Positions 12,521 through 24,351 of a stretch of DNA of 64,000 nt are shown here, in pieces (the first letter of the stretch is position 1; every line of letters starts with the position of its first letter). The stretch is from Sindora glabra (lineage: Eukaryota; Streptophyta; Magnoliopsida; Fabales; Fabaceae), in the NCBI GenBank assembly GCA_020226215.1, contig CM035225.1, positions 12,535,868 to 12,599,867 on the forward strand. The letters run 5' to 3'. Under the pieces are notes generated by a model. That model was not told the origin of the DNA, ran no database searches, and worked only from the letters and a program-made list of their open reading frames with translations. The position numbers and the translations under genes are program-made.

Positions 12521-12845
12521 ATAAAATATTTTTAAGCATTCCAAATAATAGTATTTCATGCACAGTATTTAACGAAATTGCTTTTTTTTTTTGGCACAGT
12601 ATTCCGGTCAAAAAGCCGCTCACCACATTTATTTTATAGAAACAAGGGCAAACAATTGGGCCAAAAATGAAACTTTACTTTTTACTTTGTAATAGGAGAT
12701 TCCACAAGCCATTTTATATACACTTAGAATCCTGAATTTAAACAAAATATTAAAGTGAGAAAGTTCCAAAGACCGTAACAAATGTTGCTGCATCATTAAA
12801 AATGTTATCGCCAAAATCAATACTTTAAAAAAGCTTGACATTGAT
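12521..12845. other. Short 3' flank of UGT-E
   Basis: This sequence lies between the MULE arm and the end of UGT-E. It has modest GC content and no recognisable coding content. A 70-codon ORF on the minus strand (12629..12841) overlaps it but matches no family I recognise. Confidence 0.35.
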
Positions 12846-13191
12846 CTAATTTTGCTTCAGTAGCACCTCTTTAAAAAAGCCTTGCAAGAAGTTTCCGGAA
12901 GGGGACAAGGAAGTTGTCCCTAATTGCAACAACAACGGGTTGTAAATCTCGATCATCCGTAGTAGGAAGACCGTCCGGAATGGTTTAGAATTGAAAATCC
13001 GGCAAGCCATCAAGCACCTCCGGACCCATGGATTTCATCAGACGTTTGTGGTTGAACTCGGTGATTACATAGGTTATGTGAAAGCCTCTGTGATGGAGAA
13101 CTTTGGCCAGTTTGAGCATTGAAATCAGGTGGGCTTGGGATGGAGCTGGTGTTAAGACAGCATGGGGCTTCACATCGGATACAGAAGCCAT
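12846..13191 (-). pseudogene. UGT-E: internally deleted UGT85-type pseudogene (N-terminus joined to C-terminus)
   Basis: From a start at 13191 the reading begins MASVSDVKPHAVLTPAPSQA, clearly a UGT85 N-terminus with the His of SQAH and the block FHITYVITEFNHKRLMKS. A TAA replaces the Glu codon expected in FETIPDG at about 12991. After LVPFRKLLARL the sequence jumps to KEVLLKQN and a stop at 12848..12846, which matches the extreme C-terminus seen in UGT-D (KEVLLKQ). About 370 codons and the intron are therefore missing between them. The deletion joint lies near 12870..12880 in a run of T. It is most related to UGT-1 and UGT-D (QAH rather than QGH) and is non-functional. Confidence 0.8.
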
Positions 13192-15420
13192 GTCTCATTT
13201 TCTCTTTTCCTTTGTGTCTAATTCTGTATTCCGTATGCAGAGTGGGTGAGTCTGAGTCTGAAGTTAAGATGAGGGAGAGACATTCCAAGTTCTTTGACTG
13301 TTTGGCTGAGATTTTTGTCTATTGTAGTAGCCACTTGATATTGTGGACATCACAATGATCGAGAACTATTGGCTCCTCTTGTCATGATTGTTATTGTTTA
13401 CTTCTTCCGTTATTTTTTAAATATTATTTATATTATTTAAATAAATATTTAATAATTTTATTTATTATTAATTTTTAATAAAAATATATATTAATAAATT
13501 ATATTTTTATCCCTTTTGAAATTAAAATTATTTATTATTTACTTTAATCTTTGTACGTTAAATTGAACGACATTTAAAAAAGAATTAAGAAGATAATTGC
13601 GCATGTTATGCACCTTCCAAGAGATTAAAAAATGGAAAAGGATGGAGACACACGTGATAAAGACCTTGGCTTTGACTTTTTTTAAGCTAAAATCTAAAAC
13701 AAAGTATATTAAGGGTTTATTTACTATAGCGATAACGATGGGATAATTGATTATTTATAAATTTGGGTATATAATATAATTTTATATTTAACACAACTTT
13801 TACTCATTATTTAGATGGATAAAAATTGAGAAAGAAAGAAGTTCATAAAGAGAAAAACGAAAAGAAAAAGAAATTTTGATTATTTGGGTGATATGAGGAC
13901 ATTAAAATAGAAAAAAATTTGAAAAGAAATCAAACATGATTCAACAGTAACTTCGTTCTCCCCAAATATTGACACAAGACGGAAGGAAAAGGTAATAAGA
14001 GAGCTGACAAATTATTTTTCTTGCAATGCCCTTAATTTCTGAAGCCAAAGTACACAAACTTTTAACTTTCGGTGGACCAATGCCAAAGCTCAAACTTAAA
14101 ATCCACTTATAGTAGATTTCATCCAAAATGTGAAAAAAAGAAGAATTTGGAATTTTAATTTAAAAAATCAAATTAAATTTATTATTAATATAAATTAATT
14201 TTATATTATTATTCACTTTTTGTTATTTTTAAAAAAAATATTAAAACTCTCTTATTATAAATAAAAATCTTTAATTACTTTTAGTTTTTAATAACATATT
14301 ATTTTCATATTTATTAATAATATAAAATATTTGACATTAATAATGCATCAAATTTAAACCCTAAAAAAAGGCGTGTTATGGTAAATATTTTGATTAAAAG
14401 GATTCTTATTAATAACTATAACAGAATAATTCTTCTAAATTTGCATTACATTTTATTAATTTTAATAATAGTTAATAATTCTTTTTAGAAGTTTTATAAT
14501 TTCTTTTGTAAAATGCCTATAACTTTTTAATAATTCAATAGTTACTTTTATCCTAATTTTACTACTAATTATTATTTTTTAATAAAAAATATCACTAAAT
14601 CAATTTTGTACTTTTATTCACTCTACAGTTCCATGTCAATGAAAATAGTTAAAACATTTTTACTATTGGTAACAATTATTAAAATGTTAATAATATATCA
14701 TTTCTTTATTTATTTTTAATGTAAAAATTTTTGTATTGAAATTGAATCAAATTTAAACTCATTGATTATTAAATGCCAAATTTATGATTTTTATTAAACA
14801 TGATTGAAGGGTTTTACTATGATTTGATTATATTAACTTTTCTTTTTCTTCCTTTTTCATTCAAACAAATAAAAAAAATCTCTCTTATTTTCTTTCTCCT
14901 TAATTTTCTATCTAATAACGAATATCTAACTAAATCCTTTTTATTTGAACAGATTAAAGAGCAAACTCCATTTTTTTCAACTTAGTATAATGTTTACTAA
15001 ACCATAATGTCTCATACTCTAAAGAGGAACCTTTTTTGCCAAATCCAACATCTGGTCAAACTTAAGCTCAATTTTCTCTTGAAGGACTCTTAATACTGCC
15101 AAAATCTATTAGAAACTTCTAAAATCCAAAACTAAAAACTCTTACAATATAAGGATACCATCTATATATAGAGGTTATGGTTATTGATCGAGGGCGAGAA
15201 GAGATTAAAACTCTAATTCTACCCAATATAATAGAAAATTATCATTAGTATTGTCCATGACTTCTCTTTCTTTTTTTAGCCACTGTGACAAGGTAAAAAG
15301 ATATCTTGACTCTAAAATTCTACACTAATTTACTTTTCAAACTGAATGTTTATGTTTCTATAACAAACATTTACACTTTTTTTAATTTAAAATGACATAA
15401 ACTAAAATGAGATTACAGAA
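13192..15420. other. Intergenic region upstream of UGT-E, mostly AT-rich
   Basis: The first 150 bp resemble a leader or promoter of UGT-E. From about 13380 to 15000 the DNA is AT-rich with no supported gene. From about 15000 to 15330 composition is more balanced and includes CTATATATAGAGG near 15163..15175, a good plant TATA-like sequence some 250 bp before the foldback at 15421. Whether this block is a promoter or an old LTR fragment cannot be decided here. Confidence 0.35.
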
Positions 15421-15523
15421 GATTGTGTATGTGGAAGAAGTTGGCTCAAGCAACATCTTTCTACGTAAAACAATATATGTAAGAAGACGATGCCTAAGCC
15501 AACTTCTTCCTATTGACACTAAC
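15421..15523 (+). ncRNA. Imperfect foldback resembling a plant microRNA precursor (candidate)
   Basis: The 5' arm at 15421..15465 contains GGAAGAAGTTGGCT, and the 3' arm at 15476..15523 contains its exact complement AGCCAACTTCTTCC. Pairing continues with a few mismatches on both sides, giving arms of about 40 bases and a loop of roughly 10 to 14 bases (TAAAACAATATATG). The size and the scattered mismatches fit a plant MIR hairpin better than a perfect transposon palindrome. I do not recognise either arm as a known microRNA family. A TATA-like CTATATATAGAGG lies about 250 bp upstream on the same strand. It could also be a small foldback MITE. Expression cannot be judged from sequence. Confidence 0.35.
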
Positions 15524-16864
15524 AACCCAATGTTAAGCATCACTTGTGGAAATATTTTTACTTCAACATTACTTTGGAAAATACATTTTATCCCTGCATC
15601 ATGTGTGATAATTGGATATGTTCCCAAGAAACTTCATATTTGGCATATATTTTTTTGCAATTTTTGTGCAATATATCACATCTTTTTTATTAAATGTTGC
15701 AAATTTTTCATAAAAGTTTTAATTTCCTTATTTTATTGCACGCAGAATTTATAAGCATATATGAATTTTATATTTTACATAAAAGTGTCAGATTTTATTA
15801 TTTTTATATTAAAATTTTTATAAAAATTTACGACTGTTTTTTAAGTAGGTATTGTAAGAAAACCATTGTTATTCCATGTATAGATGCCACGTATTATATA
15901 TTTTTCAAAAAATGGTGATTATAATGTCTAAGTCTGCTATTCTTTTGCCAAACAGTATCCCTTGTTATTACTTGGTCTTCCGCCTGTTGCAGAGATGTAG
16001 GTGTCAATATCAATTTTTTATTTTAAGTAGAAGTGAGCAACCTACCTAATATATATACATAAAAATTTAGGATTAATTAGAAAATACAATGAAAGGTAAA
16101 TTTTTTAAAAAATATTATATATCACTTGAAGAAAAAATCATCAATAATAATTAGGATTTTTTTTATTATGATATCCCATCCGAACAATGAAAAACTAATC
16201 TTCCAGAATACAGTTGAGTGTAGACAATGTGAACATCTGCTAAATAAATTTTTTCCATACATAAAATCTCGATCGAACTCAAAATATCTTGTTTGAAATG
16301 TTTAAATTCTTTTCACTCGGAAAAAAATTCATATTGATATAATAAAATTTTTTGTAATATAATAATTTTCAAGTTTTTTTTTCCTTTGACGATAGAAATT
16401 TTCATAATATCAATAAAATGATACTGTTGATGTGCCATCAAATTTTTGTCTTTTTATGTTAGTGACTCCAATCACTACTTTAATAATACCCGCCAAATTA
16501 GAGAGATACGATTCGGTGCTATGGGTCACACCGTTATTTTAGTAAAACATAAGTCTTCATCTCCTTTTAATACCACTTCGCAAAATTTTCGGCGATGTAA
16601 CTTAATGATATATTTTACTCCGTCGCCTTAAGGAAAAAATTTCTAATGTTGGTGTGCATTAAAAATTTATTACTACTTCTATACAAATATTTTTAATTAT
16701 ATTTTTTAAGTTAATAATTTGATTTCTCAAATAATTATTGATTTTTACCAAAAATAAAATATTTTTTATTCGATCAAATTGTTGAATTGAAAAAAATAAC
16801 AAAAAAATTGATACTATTTACATAGAAGTAATACTGAGTTTGAAAATTTCTAGTGTTCTTTTAT
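15524..16864. other. Intergenic region with nothing firmly recognisable
   Basis: The region is AT-rich with a few less AT-rich islands, for example 16440..16630, where a 61-codon ORF has no family I recognise. No hairpin, tandem array or transposon end that I can support was found. Confidence 0.35.
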
Positions 16865-18529
16865 TAGTGTTCATATGACATAAAGATTAATTTGTTCAAT
16901 TTTTTCGCTTTAAGAAAAAAATTTCTAGCATTACATTTGTATAGAAGATTTATTATTATTTTCATACAAATATTGCTAATTCTATTTTTTTGAATTCAAT
17001 AATTTAATTTTTTCAAAAATAATTATTTTTTACAAAAAATATATTATTTTCTATTAGATAAGATTGTTGAGTTTAAAAAATAATAAAAAATTAATCATAT
17101 TTGTATAAGAGTAATATAAAATTCTCAATACTAATATAGTACTAAAAATCTTCGTCACTTTAAGGATATAGAATTGAATCAATTAAAAATTTTAAATGAA
17201 TAAAATTTATATAAAATATTCCATAGGAAAAATAAATTTCATGAGTACGGATTTATTCATAAAAAGATAGAGAATTGAAAATAAAACCAAAAGTTTAAAA
17301 ATAAAACATTCATATTCTTTGGGCATTTTGTTGCAAAGTTTTTATATTTAAGCATTATAAAAACATAATATCAATTGCTAATTACATAAAATATATATTT
17401 TCTAAATTATAACATTTATTCTTTTACTTTTCAAAAATATTTTGACTCAGTCAAAAATACTGTATTTACTTTAGTAAGTTAATTGCATTGTTCGATATAA
17501 ATAAATTAATAAATTTTATCAAAATAAAATCTGTTATGATAATTTTTTTTCGTAGTTTGCTAGAGTTATACAATTTTCTTTTCAAAATTAAAATTTAATA
17601 AAATATTAATTTTTGGGTATCTTTATAAAAAAATTACAAAAAACGATTATGGTGCACTTAAAATTTAAAAAGTTTTGGTCATTGACTTACTGGTCTATGC
17701 ATAGTTTGGTTTAGGAAGTAATCCCTTACGTTATATGTACTTTAATTAATGGAATACAAAGCCCCACAAATAGCCATGTGTCCGGGGTTCCTAAACCCCA
17801 ATTGCTTCTTGGGTGCAGAAGTTCTGGCCATTAGGATATAGAAATCCCGGCCTTCTCGATGTTCTATTCTGCCTTCCTTGTTTTATATATCGGAAACGAA
17901 TATTCTGCAGTTTATTTTGGGCTCAATCCGCGAACGATTCAATAATTTTGCTGAGATACCTTTTTGACCTTTTAGTTTTACATTGAATTCTTCTATGATT
18001 TATTAATAAAATTGTTATAAATTCGAATTAAATTCTGAATTTTCTATGTTCATAAATTTATTCTTTTAATTTTTATATATATAATATTATTGGTTGATTC
18101 AAGAACATAATCACTTTAATTCATTTTTCTATATATGTTACACTTTTTTGTCAAGGGCCCAGATATCTTCATTACCAAGTCCAAGATAGCAGTCATATTT
18201 GACTGTTTTTTGTTTTTTGTTGTTTTTTTTTTTTTGGGGAGGGGGGGGGGGTTAGTTACACATGACTAACAGAGCTGGCTGCTGCTCTCATTGGATCCAG
18301 TACCTATCACTTTACAAGGATAATCGTTGATTGGTTTACTTTTTGTTTGTTGAAATGTCTGAAACAAGAATTTGAACTTTCAATTCCATTACGTGATGCA
18401 GTGACGATACATATGGCTGCCCGCGAGAAATTGACAAATTCTGTACACGACTCTTTCTACACTTCTCTGTTTATAAAAAGCTACAGTTTTATTTTGCAGG
18501 GAGACATAGAGGCAAAGAGAAAACTAGAG
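16865..18529 (+). repeat. 5' flank of UGT-A, duplicated upstream of UGT-B
   Basis: 16865..17875 aligns with about 41890..42855, and 18312..18529 aligns with 42855..43074. UGT-A alone has about 436 bp (17876..18311) between these blocks. That extra piece includes a T12 run followed by a G-rich tract (about 18224..18251). The shared CCTAAACCCCAATTGCTTCT near 17790 and its UGT-B partner near 42770 show how similar the two copies are. Either UGT-B lost the piece at a short TT/CTT repeat or UGT-A gained it. Confidence 0.75.
18472..18479 (+). promoter_or_regulatory. TATA box of UGT-A
   Basis: TATAAAAA lies 51 to 58 bases before the start codon. The same TTTATAAAAAGCTACAG is kept in UGT-B at about 43014..43030. 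Transcription would begin near 18500, leaving a leader of about 30 bases. This supports the start at 18530 rather than the in-frame ATG at 18347. Confidence 0.65.
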
Positions 18530-20398
18530 ATGGAATCTGCAGTGAAACCTCATGCTGTACTAACCCCATTTCCTGTTCAAGGCCATCTAAATTCAATGCT
18601 TAAACTAGCAAAACTGCTTCACTACAAAGGCTTCCACATAACCTTTGTCAACACTGAGTACAACCACAGGCGTTTGCTGCAAACAAGGGGTCCTGATGCC
18701 CTTGATGGCTTGCCAGGCTTTTGCTTTGAAACCATCCCGGATGATGTTCCTCCCACTGATGCTGATCCCACTCAAGACGACAATCTCTCCTTTTGTGATC
18801 CCACCGGAAAGTACGGCCTGGATCCCTTCCGCGAACTTCTTGCTAAGCTCAATCACTCTGCCTCTGCCGGTGTTATTCCTCCAGTTACATGCTTGGTTTC
18901 TGATGCTATCATGACTTTCACCATCAAAGCTGCTCAAGAAATTGGAGTTCCTTGCTTACTCTATTTTTCAGCTAGTGCTTATTCATACTTGTGTGCGGCA
19001 CATTTCAGCAGTCTGATCAACAGGGGTCTTGTACCTCTCAAAGGTCTTCTCCTTAAACCAAGATTTATATGCGGTTTATTTTTAAGAAAATACTAGTTAC
19101 ACTCAAATTTTGTGCACTTAAATGCAAACGGTGCACCAGGTAGAATTTTAATAGTTAGCATCAATTTAGTTTAGATTGATACAAATAGGATTCGAACTCT
19201 ATTTTTTTGTCAATTTTAAAAAAATTTAAATATAATTTTTATTCTGGAATTATTATATTTTTCTATTAGGATACATAATTTCAAATAGAAAGAATATTGT
19301 ATCTATCTTTCTTCAAAATTTATCCTGCTTATTTTTTAGAAAAATGAGGAGGATTCAAATTACATAAATGAGGGAGGATTTATTAAAAGAATGAACTAGT
19401 TATTCATATCTATTTTACAGCTTCAAGTTATATACATTTTGTCATTTCGTTGTGTAGATGAAAGTTATCTGAAAAATGGGTACTTGGAAACTGAAGTAGA
19501 TTGGATACCAGGCATGAAAAATATTCGTTTGAAGGATCTACCATCCTTTGTAAGGACAACGGACCCAAATGACATGATAGTGAATTTTTTTATCAGTGAA
19601 GTAGAAAGAGCTCATCAAGCAAGTGCTATTATTTTTAACACAATGGATGAACTCGAGGGTGATGCAGTCAGTGCTCTTTCCTCCAGTTTCCCTCCTCTTT
19701 ATACCACTGGCCCTATTCATTTACTTCTCCCACAGAACCACTTACAATCTATAGGTTCCAATCTTTGGAAAGAAGAAGCTGAGTGTCTTGAATGGCTTGA
19801 ATCCAAGAAACCAGAATCAGTGCTTTATGTGAATTTTGGCAGCAGCACAGTTATGTCACCGGAGCAGCTTTTGGAGTTTGCTTGGGGTTTAGCCAACAGC
19901 AGGAAGCCCTTCCTGTGGATCATTAGGTCTAATCTAGTGAACGTTGACTCGGTAATTTTGTCACTTGAATTTCTCCATGAAACAGAAGATAGGGGCCTAA
20001 TTGTAACTTGGTGTCCACAAGAAAAAGTGCTAAACCACCCTTCAATTGGTGGGTTTTTGACTCATTGTGGATGGAATTCAATGACTGAAAGTATAAGTGC
20101 AGGAGTGCCAATGCTTTGCTGGTCGTTTTTCGGGGATCAGCAAACAAATTGCAGATACGCTTGCAGTGAATGGGGGATTGGGATGGAGATTGATAGTGAT
20201 GTGAAGAGAGAGGAGGTGGAGAAGATGGTGAATGAGTTGATGGTGGGAGAGAAGGGGAAGAAGATGAAACAGAAGATGATGGAGTGGAAGAGAAAGGCAG
20301 AGAATGACACTAGACCTGGTGGCTCTTCTTACGTGAACTTGGACAAAGTGATTGAAGAGATCATGCTAAAATATTCGTTTCGCATCGGTTCTACTTGA
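18530..20398 (+). CDS. UGT-A: complete UGT85-type UDP-glycosyltransferase (two exons)
   Basis: Exons 18530..19043 and 19458..20398 join to 1455 bp, encoding 484 residues, a normal length for UGT85. The 414-bp intron has donor AAAG|GTCT and acceptor TGTGTAG|ATG and splits an Asp codon (PLK-D-ESYL) at the conserved UGT85 position. The N-terminal acceptor-binding half starts MESAVKPHAVLTPFPVQGHL. The catalytic His is residue 19 and the likely partner Asp is residue 125 in CLVSDAIMTF. The C-terminal UDP-sugar-binding half carries the full 44-residue PSPG box at residues 356..399, beginning WCPQEKVLNHPS, containing HCGWNS and ending GDQ. The final Gln favours glucose in this family. The box has WSFFGDQ where WPFFADQ is usual. 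UGT85 members glucosylate cyanohydrins, iridoids, terpenols and phenolics; the acceptor here cannot be told. No signal or membrane segment is visible, so the protein should be cytosolic. It is the only intact UGT in the window. Confidence 0.93.
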
Positions 20399-21025
20399 TT
20401 GTAACTCTTTGCCCAACGTTGTGCTGTTTGTGATTACTTGGTCTTGTTCTTTTACGTGTAATGCAGGGTTAGCTAACAAGAGTAATCTGGTTTCCTTATC
20501 TTTATAGTTATGAATTATAAAAATAATTAAAAAAATTCTATTTATTTAATATCAATGTCAAGTACGGTGAAAAGATTTTTTTAAAAGAGAGGTTTAGTAG
20601 CAGGGCCGTGGGGGCTAGGGGTGCTCCCTCAGAAAAAAATGCTCCATCCTTTCAGGCACGGAGGGTGGAATAATTGTTAGGGAATTAGAAAAATTGTTAA
20701 AAATTTTTTTAGTTGGAAACAAGCCAAGTCGAATCAACTATACTTACATGAATTAGAACTTACCTATTACATAAAACTAAAGAAGTATTGGTATGCTTAA
20801 TTGATATTTTCATCAAATAATAATAAATTATATTTTCACATTATCTCTCTTCCCTTTTTTTAGTTAATTTCTTTATTTTTTTCTTCAAGTAGAAGAAGAT
20901 GTAATAGTATATAGGATGTGTTTGATAATACTTTTGGAAGTACTAAATATATATAGGATTAAATTTATAATGTTTAAATAATTTTTTATTTGAAGCACTA
21001 AATTAAGTTAATAGTTTGAAAGTTT
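20399..21025 (+). repeat. 3' flank of UGT-A, shared with UGT-B and UGT-C
   Basis: GCCCAACGTTGTGCTGTTTG and following sequence recur after UGT-B (45715 on) and UGT-C (57515 on). UGT-A alone carries about 115 extra bases at roughly 20558..20673, including GGGCCGTGGGGGCTAGGGG, probably a small insertion. The flank is cut at 21025 by the outer CACTA element and resumes at 39055. Confidence 0.8.
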
Positions 21026-21034
21026 CACTATAAC

Positions 21035-21860
21035 AATTTGATAATATACAAATGACACCTCTACAGATGATATAATCTCAGTTGTTTGTATAAACTTTTG
21101 AAAATTTAATTTTTTTAAATAAATTGAAAATATCTATCCAAATGACAAATATTGTCTATATAGGTCTACCAAATTTTTTTTAACAAAAAAAAATTATAGA
21201 AGATATATACAAATGACTTGTCTTCTTAAATTTTCTTAGGAAGAAAATTTGGGAAGGAGGAAATTTGGAAAGACCCTTTGTCATCTGTGTAAGCCTACTC
21301 AATACACATGACTTTTGTCGTCTACATAGAGTTGATCTACAAAGACAACTCGTTCGTATAGGTGTTAACAATTTTTTTTGGGAAAAGCTTGAAAAACTTA
21401 TACAGATAACTCTGTCGTCTATATAGACTGACTCCATATAGATGACAAGTCATCTATAGAGAGTCAATCTATATAGACAATAGAAAGTTGGTTCATACAG
21501 ATGATAATGCGGTTTATATAGGTCTTGCCAAAATTTTACTTTCGAGAAAATTTTAAATGGCCTATAGAGAAGATATTGTTTTTTATATAGGCTGACTTTA
21601 AACAAATGATAAAAGTCATATGTATAGATTTGGCTTATACAAATGATCGTATTATATGCATAAATTTGGCCTATACAAATGATATTGTCATCTATATAGG
21701 TCATGCCAAATTTTAATTTTCAAAAAAATTTGGGAAGGAAAATTAAAATTTGGGAAGACCTTTGTATAGGTTGATTTTATATAAATGACTCCTATAGTTT
21801 GTATAGAGTGCACCTATACAGTTGAAAGAGTCGTCTGTATATATCTTCCCAAAATTTTCA
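21035..21860. repeat. Left subterminal repeat array of the outer CACTA
   Basis: Many degenerate copies of TATACAAATGACA and its complement TGTCATTTGTATAG occur in both orientations, often as TCTATATAGG. Such arrays are transposase-binding sites in CACTA elements. The array returns at 27940..28295 and in the short element at 61037..63626, which shows they belong to one family. Confidence 0.75.
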
Positions 21861-23344
21861 TATATAAAAAATTTATAATATTTTAAAATCTTTATTTAAA
21901 TATTTATATTATACACTTTATGTAAAAATTTTCTTCCATTAAATCTTATCCCACATCCTCTATGGAGAAAAAATTATTATTATTATTATTTTAACTTATT
22001 TGACTATATAAAAATTAATCATTTGAAAGTAACTTTGTAATCAAAATTGTATCTAAGTTATTAATAATAAATACTTTTGCTATTATTTTTAAGAAAAGAA
22101 CTCAAAAATAAACAAACCATAATTATTAATAGTACTCAATTTTGCTAACTGACTCTATTCTTTAGTTGATACCATCATCAGTATCAATATAGCAAAAATT
22201 TGTATATAAGAATCCCCTAACCCAGCTTTTAATTTAAAAAATATTCAACTTTTTCAGTTACTATTATAATTTAACTACATTTTTACCTTTATGAAATTGT
22301 TTAAATTCATTAATAATTTTTGTAAAATTTTTTGGTTTAGGATAACTATGTTTTAAAGAAAAATATTTCGCTAACATTAATATTTTATTTAGCATGATAT
22401 TATCAAAATTTAAGTCTTAATTAAATTTTAGGTATTGTATAACATATTTACAGGTGCAATTAATTTTGAATAATATATTCTAAACAATGCAATCTTTTTG
22501 TAAAAGAAATTTATTAATTTTATGAAGATAAAATGTGGACAAGCAAAAATTATTCAATTTTATTGATAACTGGCTTATATAAAATCTTTATCAATATTAG
22601 TGTGATGTTTTTCTTTAAAACATAATTCTTCGAAACAAAATGAATTTTACAAGAATTATTACTAATTTTGTCAATATTTGACTTACAAATGTGGACAAAA
22701 TTCTTTTAATGTGGCTTAATAATTTGATATCTAGTTTGTATACAATTTTCAATTTTATGTTATTGGCAAATAACATAGAATAAATTAAGATACATTCTTT
22801 ATCTTATTTTTAAATGGAAAAAATGGGTCATATATTTTTCACTTAATAATATCATTCAATTATTAGATCATTATCTATGTAAGCCCATTGTTAACTAGAA
22901 TCTATCAACTAAAATCTATTAATATAGAATTATACAACTTGATTAGTATAATTATTATTTAATTGAACTATTTTCTTTTATGAAATATTTTGAGTTATGA
23001 AATTATTTTATTTATTTAATTATAAATAAATAAGTGATATATCATATCTATTTTCTTTATAAATGGTATGAATTTTAGAAAAGATAAGATATAAAATATA
23101 ATATTATTATTTATAAAAAATAAAATTGATCTTTAAAATGAAATTTTTTAACCATTTTTTGTTTATAAAAGTTATTAATTTTAACAAGTGTGATCTTTAA
23201 ATGATACTAATATATCAAAATAAAATTTATTAATCTTATTAGTATTATTGAAATAATGTAATTTATTTTAATGAAAATAAATTACATTATTTTATTGTTT
23301 ATATAGTTTTAGTGAAAATAAATTTATTGTTTATATATTTTATA
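21861..23344. other. AT-rich interior of the outer CACTA
   Basis: I see no coding similarity, tandem repeat or hairpin I can support. It is probably a remnant of the internal non-coding sequence of the element. Confidence 0.35.
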
Positions 23345-23590
23345 GTTCTACTTAGTCAGACCGTAATCCATTTGTCCGATTCTTGTGGTGGCAATCTTAA
23401 TGACTTGGCCTACTCACTTACCAGGTTCATCCGATGTTGTTCAATGAGAATCCAGCGTTTCGTTTCATCCATTGGTATATTCAGCTTGGAGATAATGTGA
23501 GATGTTGCCTCTGCTCCTCCCAACCCCATACGTTGCATCATTATTGCGGATAACAAGTCTAGGTCTTCCTATTATTTCTCACTTGATTTT
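23345..23590 (-). other. GC-enriched island inside the outer CACTA, possible captured gene fragment
   Basis: The composition changes sharply from the AT-rich surroundings. On the minus strand a reading of about 55 codons is open, containing MMQRMGLGGAEATSHIISK and RWILIEQHRMNL, then reaching a donor-like CTG|GTAAGTGAG. I recognise no family. It could be a fragment of a host gene picked up by the transposon, or a remnant of the element's own gene. A 62-codon ORF on the plus strand (23312..23500) looks like a shadow. Confidence 0.3.
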
Positions 23591-24281
23591 TTTCTTTTGT
23601 GAAAAGGACTTGATTTATAAGTGCTACCTGTCATTTGTGAGTATTTTTAGTTAGAATATATATATATATATATATTAGTTTGAGTTGACATTAATTAATT
23701 TTTTTATTTTTATTAAAATTAGATTAATATGTTACTCAATTTAATCATTTAAATTATAATTATGTAATTTATTAGGCTTTATTTACCTCTTAAAATATTA
23801 TTTTATTAAAAATATAATTGGATATATTGATCTAATTATTGATGTAGAGCCTACAACTGAATTCATGGATAAACTCAATTAAAATTTATTAACAAAAAAT
23901 TATATTCTCTCACTACAAATAAAATCATCGATAGCTTGTTTCTTAAAAATCGTTATATTAAATCCACTTTGTAAAATAAAAAGAGCTGAATTTTTCAATA
24001 TGTATTTGTATATTATTAATTTCTTTAAAAAATATTATAATTAAATAAAAATACATAATCCCAATTAATTTTTTAATAATTCTTAAAATGAAAATAAATT
24101 TGGATGACAAGTCCATTCATTATTTTAATAATAGTAATAAAATTGATCTTTAAAATGAAAAATAAAAAAATAAATTAAATTCATAACTTTCATACCACAT
24201 TAATAAATTTTATTTTGATATTATTATTTGTTTCATGTTAGGTAATTAATAACTAGTATATTAATAATACTCGGTTTAACC

Positions 24282-24285
<4 letters not shown>

Positions 24286-24348
<63 letters not shown>
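24286..24348. repeat. (AT)n microsatellite
   Basis: This is an uninterrupted run of about 30 AT units. It is likely to vary in length between individuals. It lies in the interior of the outer CACTA. Confidence 0.95.

Positions 24349-24351
<3 letters not shown>

Noticed and set aside
15382..15627. 81-codon ORF on the minus strand over the foldback
   Set aside because: It overlaps the hairpin in the opposite direction and shows no family similarity. It is a product of low stop density.
15407..15754. 115-codon ORF on the plus strand over the foldback
   Set aside because: Its composition follows the AT-rich DNA, it has no family similarity I recognise, and it covers the hairpin arms. It is treated as chance.
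18347..18529. Upstream in-frame extension of UGT-A (61 codons)
   Set aside because: It includes the TATA box and has no similarity to UGT N-termini. The start at 18530 aligns with all relatives.
23312..23500. 62-codon plus-strand ORF in the outer CACTA
   Set aside because: It looks like a possible signal peptide at first, but the hydrophobic start is AT-rich element DNA and the rest is the complement of the better minus-strand reading.
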